58,470 nt of DNA from Spirochaetota bacterium (lineage in GTDB: Bacteria; Spirochaetota; UBA4802; UBA5550), in assembly GCA_024276015.1 (NCBI GenBank), contig JAJRXZ010000062.1, positions 1-58,470 on the forward strand, written 5' to 3'. The position numbers and the translations under genes are program-made. The number at the start of each line of letters is the position of its first letter. Position 1 is the stretch's first letter. Positions 8,973-16,021 of the stretch are shown in pieces. The notes under the pieces were generated by a model. That model saw nothing but the letters and a program-made list of their open reading frames with translations, was not told the DNA's origin and did not search any database.

Positions 8973-10079
8973 TTATGTTTTCTCCTTGCTCTCAACCTGA
9001 GTGAGCTTTTTCTTAAGATCATCTTCAAGCTTAACCAGCTCCGTTTCGGCTTCTTTCCGTTTTACCCTGCCCTCTTTCTGAATTTTTAATGTTTCTTCTA
9101 TTGTTTCAATCAGATTCTGATGGACTTTTTTCAATGTTTCAATCTCAACAATACCCTTTTCCGATTCCTTTGCCACCTCTATACTGCTCTCCTTAAGCAG
9201 TTCCGCATTTTTCTGCAGCAGTTCATTGGTTGTTTCCGATACTTCCTTCTGAAGCTCCAGTGCTTTTTTCTGCCTGAAAAGTCCGATGGCAATTACTATC
9301 TGATTTTTCCACAGAGGAATAGTATTAAGAATAGAACTTTGGATCTTTTCAACCAGGGCCTGGTCATTGCCTTGTATAAGCCTTACCTGCGGTAATGCCT
9401 GAATGGAAACCATACGGCTCAATTTCAGGTCATGAAGTTTCTTCTCAAATCTATTGATCATCTGATTCATGTCCTGAACCTTTTGCGCATCCAGAGTATC
9501 TTTTGAGCTTTCCGCCTTTGCTTTCAGTTGCGGCAGAATCTTTTCCCTGATTTCCTTCAGTTTCAGCTCTCCCGCCATTATATGAAGGTCAAGTTCTTTT
9601 ATATATTCATGATTCTTTTCATAGAGTGTGTCAAGAAGCTCTATATCTCTAAGAAGCTGCATCCTTGCCTTTGTCAGTTCGTTAACAATTTCGTCTATAT
9701 GGCTGCTGATAGATTCATATTGTGCAATAAATCTCTTAATTCCTCCGAAGAGCGAACCTATTATGGGAATATTGGACATAAAACTGCCGGACGAAAGAGA
9801 ATCTACCTTAAGGTCTTTTACAGTCATCATAAGGTTCGTGAGCGCTTCGCCGGCAAAACCGGTATCCTTTGTTCTCACTTCAGTAAGGATCGTATCGGCA
9901 AATTGCGATATACTGTTCTGGGCTGAGATACCATACTGAATAACTGCCTGTGTATCTGTCATATCAATCTGATTTGCAATCTCCTCAACTCTCTTTCTCT
10001 CTTCCGGTTTAAGTTTATCGATAGATAATTCCTCCTCCCTATCAACTTTTTCCAGACCAACAATTTTTTCGGATTCCAT
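8973..10079 (-). CDS. TelA-like toxic anion resistance protein
   Basis: 368 residues across the TelA/KlaA family. Landmarks are the conserved NIPIIGSLFGGIKRFIAQY segment near residue 105, the long coiled coil that follows, and LIQGNDQALVEKIQSSILNTIPLWKNQIVIAI near 235-265. Members associate with tellurite resistance and envelope stress, but the biochemical activity is unsettled. A Lys/Glu-rich coiled coil closes the protein. It is first in the minus-strand operon with DJ-1 and the nucleotide sensor, so a stress-response unit is a fair inference. Its promoter should lie in 10080-10424, which also holds a large inverted repeat. Confidence 0.85.
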   Translation of the reverse strand: MESEKIVGLEKVDREEELSIDKLKPEERKRVEEIANQIDMTDTQAVIQYGISAQNSISQFADTILTEVRTKDTGFAGEALTNLMMTVKDLKVDSLSSGSFMSNIPIIGSLFGGIKRFIAQYESISSHIDEIVNELTKARMQLLRDIELLDTLYEKNHEYIKELDLHIMAGELKLKEIREKILPQLKAKAESSKDTLDAQKVQDMNQMINRFEKKLHDLKLSRMVSIQALPQVRLIQGNDQALVEKIQSSILNTIPLWKNQIVIAIGLFRQKKALELQKEVSETTNELLQKNAELLKESSIEVAKESEKGIVEIETLKKVHQNLIETIEETLKIQKEGRVKRKEAETELVKLEDDLKKKLTQVESKEKT

Positions 10080-10230
10080 TAAGATCCTCCTTAATGTAGT
10101 TTAATATTCAGAAACAGGGAAAATTTTCTGATCAGAATAATATTTAACGGTTATTACAACCAAATATACAATGACTTTATAGCATGAGTAAATTTTTTTT
10201 CAACACTTTTAATAAAAATTTTTATGCGCT

Positions 10231-10344
10231 CTCTAAGGAGGGCCGGCGGGAACATCTTTTCTCTTTCCAGACAGTAAATCCTCTGCAAAACAAAGCAAAA
10301 ATATGAATTATTCTATTTTTTTAGTTCCCGCCGGCCCTCTAAGG
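10231..10344. repeat. GC-rich 16-bp inverted repeat flanked by 8-bp direct repeats
   Basis: The arms GAGGGCCGGCGGGAAC (10238-10253) and its exact reverse complement (10324-10339) enclose 70 bases of AT-rich DNA. CTCTAAGG occurs as a direct repeat just outside, at 10231-10238 and 10337-10344. Terminal inverted repeats plus matching 8-base flanks are the look of a small non-autonomous element with target duplication, and the GC content stands out sharply. A long stem-loop RNA or a protein-binding palindrome is possible instead. It occupies the 345-base divergent gap between telA and the lipoprotein gene; nothing else was found there but a promoter. Confidence 0.6.
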
Positions 10345-10357
10345 CTTAAATAAAGGC

Positions 10358-10384
10358 TTGACAATAGTATTCTTATTATATACT
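10358..10384 (+). promoter_or_regulatory. Candidate promoter for the lipoprotein gene
   Basis: TTGACA at 10358-10363 and TATACT at 10379-10384, with a shortish 15-base spacer, immediately right of the inverted-repeat element. The gene starts 40 bases further on. Confidence 0.4.
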
Positions 10385-10424
10385 GATTTGTCTTATCATC
10401 AAATGATTTTTCAGGGAGGTGAGG

Positions 10425-11336
10425 TTGAAACATATCAGACCATTTGCAATACTTCAGTCCGTTAGTCTAATTCCTCAGAATTCGCTAAAAAGAATCTTAC
10501 TGCTGCTTAATATTATTCTTTTTATTATAACACTGACCGGCTCATTTTCGTGCAAAACGGGCCTGAGCCGAAAAAAAATAACCGATATAAAAAAGGGAGA
10601 TCATGGTTACCTGGTCTTTACAATGCCTTCCAAAAAGGAAACCGGCACAAACATAAACTGGCAGGCAACTGTAAATATTGATAATGAACTGTTCTTTAGT
10701 GGCTCATTTAAACAGGGAGAAACCTACAGAGTTCCGATTCCGGAAGGCCGACATAAAATAAGCTATAGTATATATGCCAGAAGCATAGAGCCCTTCCGAG
10801 GACAAACAACATATATAACCTCAGACAGTATGTGGAATATCCCCTTTAAGGAATTGGATATAGACGCAAAAAAAGATCATATTATATCCTTTTCATTCAG
10901 AAGGAAGGGGAAGAGACTTGTTAACTGGCCCCGTTCATGTTATTATACTATCGTATCTCCGATAATGTGGCCCCTTGGATTCTGGCCCCTATTCAGACAA
11001 CCCATGCTCTTGGTGCTTGAAAAGGACGAGGCTCCCCTTTCAGGTAAAAAAAAGACGACCCTGGAATATTCCGGAACAATCGGGAAAAACTTAGTATTAG
11101 GAACTATATCTCAATTTATACCGGGAAATAAAGTAGTTCTCACTGTAAAAAAGAGATTCTTAGAATTATTGCATCCCGGCAGAATAATACTGACTTTTCA
11201 GAACAACAGAACTGTGGGCAAACTTGTTGTAACGCAGATATCTCAGACAAATATTATTGCTAAGATAATTATCTCTCAAGCGGCTTTAAGTATCGGGATG
11301 CAGTATGGTATTATTACGAAAACTGCGGTCAAGTAA
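10425..11336 (+). CDS. Putative lipoprotein of unknown function
   Basis: About 303 residues. I choose the TTG at 10425 because GGGAGG ends 5 bases before it; the in-frame GTG at 10419 overlaps that ribosome binding site. The hydrophobic N-terminal segment ends in TGSFSC, a loose lipobox with the Cys near residue 43, so a lipid-anchored protein is likely. The middle has a PEGA-like beta segment (GETYRVPIPEGRHKISYSIYAR). A Trp/Pro-rich stretch (MWPLGFWPLF) and a C-terminal beta-rich half follow. No named family recognised. It may be co-transcribed with the LEA gene 235 bases downstream. Confidence 0.7.
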   Translation: MKHIRPFAILQSVSLIPQNSLKRILLLLNIILFIITLTGSFSCKTGLSRKKITDIKKGDHGYLVFTMPSKKETGTNINWQATVNIDNELFFSGSFKQGETYRVPIPEGRHKISYSIYARSIEPFRGQTTYITSDSMWNIPFKELDIDAKKDHIISFSFRRKGKRLVNWPRSCYYTIVSPIMWPLGFWPLFRQPMLLVLEKDEAPLSGKKKTTLEYSGTIGKNLVLGTISQFIPGNKVVLTVKKRFLELLHPGRIILTFQNNRTVGKLVVTQISQTNIIAKIIISQAALSIGMQYGIITKTAVK

Positions 11337-11351
11337 ATTATTATTGGCTCA

Positions 11352-11401
11352 TTCCCTTTTTTGGGAAAGATATAGATAGAAGTTGATCCCCTTTTTGGGG
11401 A
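11352..11401. repeat. Two small C-run / T-loop / G-run hairpins
   Basis: TTCCC-T6-GGGAA at 11352-11367 and TCCCC-T5-GGGGA at 11387-11401, about 35 bases apart centre to centre, just after the lipoprotein stop. Both have all-T loops. There is no T tract after them, so they are not ordinary terminators. Confidence 0.5.
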
Positions 11402-11571
11402 CTGTTCGGGAGGCTATAGAGCAACATATTTATTTTCCCAACAATCAGGAAGACCCTATACCGTACTTTAGCCATATAAACTATGTGGAACAAAAATTAA
11501 TTTATGTTGAACAAAATGGTAAGCTTTAATATTATTCAAATATCATTACTCTTGTGTTTAAGGAGGAATTT

Positions 11572-12555
11572 ATGAAAAAAGTCATTTTATCTATTTTAAT
11601 TATTGCATCTTATTATCCCGCTGCTTCAGCCGGTTTTTTTAAAAAGAAATTTCCAAAACCAACGGCAAGCATTGAAAAGTTTGATATTGAATCAATAAGC
11701 CTGAGAGATATAACTTTTCTTTTTGATGTGGGGATATACAATCCCTATCCTGTTAATTTAAAACTGAAGGATATCAAACTGACATTTTTTGTTGAAAACA
11801 AACAGTTATTCAGAACAAATACTGCCAGAGGTTTTACAATTAAAAAGAAAAGAAAGGCCTTCACAAGATTCAGAGTAAATCTGATCTACTCCGACATTAT
11901 AAAGATCATAAAGGCTTATTCCAAAAAGGATTATTTAAACTGTGTTACCGATGTTGTGATCGTTATACCTTTGCCGAAATTCCCGGGTCTGCCCAAAAGC
12001 GTTTCATTCAGATACAAATTAAGAAAGAAAATTCCGGCAATAAAACCAACCGTAAGAATTGCAAATTTTAAGGTAAAAAAACCTTCGCTGAAAGAAGTTG
12101 ACATGGCCCTTAAAAAGAGCGCAAAAAAGCTGAAGGATCCCAAAAAGGTCTTCGGAATGTTCAATGATATACTTTCCGGCAGGAAGCCTAAAAAAGTAAT
12201 CAATCCGTCGGATATTGATCTGAAACTGAAAGTTAAGTTTGATATTGTATTAAAAAACGACACCAAAGCAAAATTGCGTTTTAACAAATTGAACTATGAT
12301 TTTTTTGTGAACAGAAGCAGACTCATAAGCGGCAGAACAACAAACATAAAAACAATAGGAAATAAATCCATTCTGAGAGTGTCCAATGAGTTCAGTTCAA
12401 AAGCGCTGAGCAAATCAATTTTGAATGCCTTTAAGAACATGAAGGGCAATTTTTCATTAAAGGGTTACACAATGATCAAATTTCCAGATTCCGTGAAAAA
12501 AGAGCCTCTTAAACTGAGGTTTGATGAAAAGGGGAATTTATCAATAGGTAAGTAA
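11572..12555 (+). CDS. Secreted protein with two LEA type 2 (WHy) domains
   Basis: About 327 residues from the ATG at 11572, which follows AAGGAGG; the GTG at 11554 lies before that site and is rejected. The signal peptide ends near ASAGFF. Residues about 30-110 form a LEA-2 unit (DITFLFDVGIYNPYPVNLKL, then an outward-facing beta pattern ending in VNLIYSDI). A second copy spans about 215-320 (LKVKFDIVLKNDTKAKLRF). LEA-2/WHy domains are beta-sandwiches tied to desiccation and envelope stress; bacterial ones are often outer-membrane or periplasmic. The stop abuts guaA on the opposite strand. Confidence 0.82.
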   Translation: MKKVILSILIIASYYPAASAGFFKKKFPKPTASIEKFDIESISLRDITFLFDVGIYNPYPVNLKLKDIKLTFFVENKQLFRTNTARGFTIKKKRKAFTRFRVNLIYSDIIKIIKAYSKKDYLNCVTDVVIVIPLPKFPGLPKSVSFRYKLRKKIPAIKPTVRIANFKVKKPSLKEVDMALKKSAKKLKDPKKVFGMFNDILSGRKPKKVINPSDIDLKLKVKFDIVLKNDTKAKLRFNKLNYDFFVNRSRLISGRTTNIKTIGNKSILRVSNEFSSKALSKSILNAFKNMKGNFSLKGYTMIKFPDSVKKEPLKLRFDEKGNLSIGK

Positions 12556-14121
12556 CTATTCCCATTCTATTGTGCCGGGCGGTTTGGATGATATGTCATA
12601 AACAACCCGGTTTATTCCTTTAACTTCGTTAATGATCCTGTTGGAGATTCTCCTTAACAGGTCTTCCGGAAGGTATGCCCAGTCTGCTGTCATTGCATCT
12701 TTGGAAGTGACTCCCCTCACTGCAATTACATTCTCATAGGTCCTTTTGTCCCCCATAACCCCCACCGATTTCACCGGAAGAAATACCGCAAAGATCTGCC
12801 ATAATTTATAGTAAAGACCCGCTTTCCTGACCTCATCGAGGACTATGTGATCGGCTTCCTGAAGTATCTTAATTCTCTTTGATGTTACTTCTCCGATTAT
12901 TCTGATCGCAAGGCCCGGCCCGGGAAAAGGCTGTCTGTGTATCAGTTCATGGGGCAAGCCCAATACCTTTCCAAGCTCTCTTACTTCATCTTTAAAGAGT
13001 TCCTTCAGCGGTTCAATTACCCTGCCCGATTTTATCAGTTTCATTACTTCAGGGACTCTGTTGTGATGGCTTTTGATCGTATCGGAAGGACCCTTTGTTG
13101 AAACGGATTCAATAACATCGGGATAAAGCGTTCCCTGAGCAAAGAAATCGAACCTGCCGATTTTCTTCGCTTCATTCATGAAAACCTTTATAAATTCACG
13201 ACCGATTATTCTTCTTTTCCTTTCCGGGTCTTCAACGCCCTTTAATTTCCCGAGAAACTGTTTGGACGCATCCGCATAGACCAGGTTCAACTTCATGTGT
13301 TTCCGAAATCTTTCAATCACCTGTTTATGTTCATCTTTTCTCAGGAGGCCGTTATTGACAAAAACAGAATAAAGCCTGTCTCCGATAGCTTCATGCAGAA
13401 GAGCCGCTGTAACTGAGGAATCCACGCCGCCGGACAAACCGAGAAGCACAGTGCCGCTCCCCACTTCATTTCTTATGGTCTCTATTGAAGAAGCAATAAA
13501 TGATTTCATTGTCCACGTTTTTTTCAGCCCGCATATACCGAAAAGAAAGTTTTTAAGAAATTTTTTCCCGTTCTGCGTATGATGCACTTCAGGATGAAAC
13601 TGAAGACCGTATATTTTCAAGGAAGGATTTTCTATTGCGGCAATTTCGGCATTCTCAGTTGACCCGCTTATCTTGAATCCCTTCGGCAGCGAGATCACCA
13701 TGTCTCCATGACTCATCCAGACAAGCTCTCTCTTCTTTAACCCATTAAAAATACCCGAACTTGTATTGTTCTCAATCCATGCACGGCCATATTCTCTTGA
13801 ATCAGCGTTTTCAATTTTTCCTCCAAAAGCATCAACAATGAGATAGAGACCATAGCAGATGCCAAGCATCGGGACTCCGAGTTTAAATACTTTTGGATCA
13901 ACCTTCGGGGCATTCTTTTCATAAATAGATGAGGGACCTCCTGACAAAATTATTGCAGCAGGATCAAATCCTTTAATATCCTCAAAGGAGTAGCGAAAGG
14001 GAACTATCTCGGCATAAACATGCAATTCCCTGATCCTTCTGGCAATGAGTTGGGTATATTGAGATCCGAAATCGAGAATAAGAATTCTTTCCTCGGGCAG
14101 GCTAATTAAGTGCTCTATCAT
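12556..14121 (-). CDS. guaA: GMP synthase (glutamine-hydrolysing)
   Basis: Converts XMP to GMP using ATP and glutamine ammonia. 521 residues, normal size. The class I amidotransferase half has Cys89 in MLGICYGL and the His/Glu pair in QFHPEVHH. The ATP-pyrophosphatase half has [12 protein letters not shown], and the dimerisation domain ends with the usual KPPGTIEWE. The ATG overlaps the purE stop as ATGA, so the two are translationally coupled. Confidence 0.97.
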   Translation of the reverse strand: MIEHLISLPEERILILDFGSQYTQLIARRIRELHVYAEIVPFRYSFEDIKGFDPAAIILSGGPSSIYEKNAPKVDPKVFKLGVPMLGICYGLYLIVDAFGGKIENADSREYGRAWIENNTSSGIFNGLKKRELVWMSHGDMVISLPKGFKISGSTENAEIAAIENPSLKIYGLQFHPEVHHTQNGKKFLKNFLFGICGLKKTWTMKSFIASSIETIRNEVGSGTVLLGLSGGVDSSVTAALLHEAIGDRLYSVFVNNGLLRKDEHKQVIERFRKHMKLNLVYADASKQFLGKLKGVEDPERKRRIIGREFIKVFMNEAKKIGRFDFFAQGTLYPDVIESVSTKGPSDTIKSHHNRVPEVMKLIKSGRVIEPLKELFKDEVRELGKVLGLPHELIHRQPFPGPGLAIRIIGEVTSKRIKILQEADHIVLDEVRKAGLYYKLWQIFAVFLPVKSVGVMGDKRTYENVIAVRGVTSKDAMTADWAYLPEDLLRRISNRIINEVKGINRVVYDISSKPPGTIEWE

Positions 14122-14648
14122 TTTTTTCCCTCAATGGCTTTTATATACTCCTTATATCCTGCCGATCTCAAACGTTTATTTTTGTCTTTAATTCTCTCTC
14201 CCGTTTTTTTTCTGTATTCATCAAGTTTTTCCGCAAGCGAATCATCGCTGATCGATAATACTGAAATTGCATACAGAGCCGCATTCGTCCCGCCTGCCTT
14301 TCCCACAGGCATGGTCCCAACGGGAATACCCGAAGGCATCTGCAAAATAGACAGAATGGAATCGAGCCCGCCCGATATATCGGATTTGATCGGCACTCCT
14401 ATCACAGGAAGGGTTGTATATGAAGCAACTACTCCGGGAAGATGCGCAGCTCCCCCTGCAGCGGCTATTATTATTTTCAATCCTCTCTCCTTTGCTGTGG
14501 AGACCCACTCCTTTGTCTGCTCCGGCGTCCTGTGGGCAGATGAAACTATGATCTCAAAATCGACATTAAAATCATCCAAAATGTGAAAGCACTCTTTTAC
14601 CTTTGGGAGGTCCGAATCACTGCCCAGTATAATACCTACTATTGCCAT
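14118..14648 (-). CDS. purE: N5-carboxyaminoimidazole ribonucleotide mutase
   Basis: Moves the carboxyl group of N5-CAIR to make CAIR in purine synthesis. About 176 residues. [16 protein letters not shown] and [11 protein letters not shown] are the substrate-site signatures and match the class I (mutase) type; no purK is in view to confirm the class. The start at 14648 ([13 protein letters not shown]) follows CCAGGAG; a longer frame from 14675 adds nine unconserved residues. The four-base overlap with guaA makes a purE-guaA operon. The C-terminal tail is Lys-rich and slightly longer than usual. Confidence 0.94.
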   Translation of the reverse strand: MAIVGIILGSDSDLPKVKECFHILDDFNVDFEIIVSSAHRTPEQTKEWVSTAKERGLKIIIAAAGGAAHLPGVVASYTTLPVIGVPIKSDISGGLDSILSILQMPSGIPVGTMPVGKAGGTNAALYAISVLSISDDSLAEKLDEYRKKTGERIKDKNKRLRSAGYKEYIKAIEGKK

Positions 14649-14820
14649 AAAATTCTCCTGGAAAAATATTATCAATCACTCATAAAAACTTGATTCTTAA
14701 TATGTCAATAGAAATTAATCAAGTTAATTTATTAATTAAAAAAAACCCTGCCGGTAATTCTCTTGACATTTTTATAATTAAACCGATCTGATTAATTGCA
14801 AAACTGCTTTGAAAAACAAT

Positions 14821-15906
14821 ATGATTCTATTCGATTATTTAGTTCTTTTTGCATGCGGACTGGCTCTGATCATGGCAATAGGTCTCTTTCTGAGACCCTT
14901 GCGCTTCAGAAACGGGATTTTTGCATGCCTTCTGATCATATCCGGATTTATGAACTTCTTTTTATACGTATTCCATACAAAGCTTATTTTAAAATTTCCT
15001 CACATCTTTTTCTTTCAGGTCCCTGCTGCATTATGTCTGGGCCCTCTTGTATATTTTTATATCTTAAGTTTAACGGATGATAAAAATTCAATGACAAAAA
15101 AAGATCGGCTCCATTTTATTCCGGCTTTGACGTTATTTCTCTTTATGATTCCCTATATTTCCCTTCCAGGCAATGAAAAAATAGAGATCCTGAAACAGGT
15201 CATGAACAGAGACGGGTATCTTTCAATACTATACACCGGTGCAGCCTCCGTATCTATAATGACTGTCTATAGTTTCACTTCTATTAAAATCATCTGGTCA
15301 AGATTAAAGAGCGGAAATCCGATTCAGAATATAATTAAATTCTTTTTTGTACTGCTCATTTTAATTCTCTTTGTTGAAATAATAAGCGTCTTCTATATTT
15401 TAACAATCAACTTTTTCCTTATGAGGATTAGCAATATCATTATCAGCTTTGTTATTCTGAACCTCTATTTACTAAGCCAGAGATACCCTTATCTTCTCCA
15501 GCATGGAACAATCCCTGTGAAAAAGGCACCATATTCAAAATCTCACCTTAAAAGAATAGATATTAAGAATCTTGCTGAAAACCTGAAACTCCTCATGGAG
15601 GAAGATAAATTCTATTGCGACGAGGATATTACTCTCGGAAGGCTCAGCGATGCTCTTGAAATAACTCCGCACCAGCTCTCTGAATTCCTTAACGAACACT
15701 ATAAAAAAAATTTTAATAATTTTATAAACAGCTACCGCGTTGAGGAAGCAAAAAAACTCCTTGTGGAAGAGCCTTCCCGCAACACTCTCTCAATAGCTTA
15801 CGCATCCGGTTTTAACTCATATTCGGCATTTCATTCATCCTTTAAGAAGGAAACCGGCATGTCACCGGCCGATTTCAGGCGGAAAATGCTGCAGAACAAA
15901 ACTTAA
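14821..15906 (+). CDS. AraC-family regulator with multi-pass membrane domain
   Basis: About 361 residues from the ATG at 14821; a TTG at 14809 is an alternative and neither has a strong ribosome binding site. The N-terminal 220 residues hold seven hydrophobic helices. The C-terminal 100 residues are an AraC double helix-turn-helix: LGRLSDALEITPHQLSEFLNEHYKKNFNNFIN, then VEEAKKLL, SIAYASGFNSYSAFHSSFKKETGMSPADFR. This layout is common in spirochaetes and Bacteroidota and suggests a membrane signal read directly into transcription. It lies upstream of the RND export operon on the same strand, with direct repeats between them. Confidence 0.9.
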   Translation: MILFDYLVLFACGLALIMAIGLFLRPLRFRNGIFACLLIISGFMNFFLYVFHTKLILKFPHIFFFQVPAALCLGPLVYFYILSLTDDKNSMTKKDRLHFIPALTLFLFMIPYISLPGNEKIEILKQVMNRDGYLSILYTGAASVSIMTVYSFTSIKIIWSRLKSGNPIQNIIKFFFVLLILILFVEIISVFYILTINFFLMRISNIIISFVILNLYLLSQRYPYLLQHGTIPVKKAPYSKSHLKRIDIKNLAENLKLLMEEDKFYCDEDITLGRLSDALEITPHQLSEFLNEHYKKNFNNFINSYRVEEAKKLLVEEPSRNTLSIAYASGFNSYSAFHSSFKKETGMSPADFRRKMLQNKT

Positions 15907-15916
15907 CTGTCGGCAG

Positions 15917-15958
15917 ATTATAATCCCGGAACAAACAGCTGTTGCGGAATTATAATCC
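15917..15958. promoter_or_regulatory. Direct repeats, candidate AraC operator before the RND operon
   Basis: ATTATAATCC occurs at 15917-15926 and 15949-15958, 32 bases apart (three helical turns), with similar purine-rich flanks. Both copies contain TATAAT. They lie between the AraC regulator and the RND gene, which starts 64 bases downstream after AAAGGGAG. Direct repeats on one helix face are what AraC proteins usually bind; the assignment is inference. Confidence 0.5.
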
Positions 15959-16021
15959 TGAAAGAAATAAATCCCATAAATTGATACTATAAGTTCAATT
16001 AATTCAAAGGGAGACTCTTTT

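Noticed and set aside
9528-9926. Plus-strand frames of 100-130 codons over telA
   Set aside because: Antisense shadow of a coiled-coil gene with biased codons; no start signals.
11505-11576. Short upstream frame whose TGA overlaps the LEA gene start
   Set aside because: 23 codons without a ribosome site; the overlap is probably chance.
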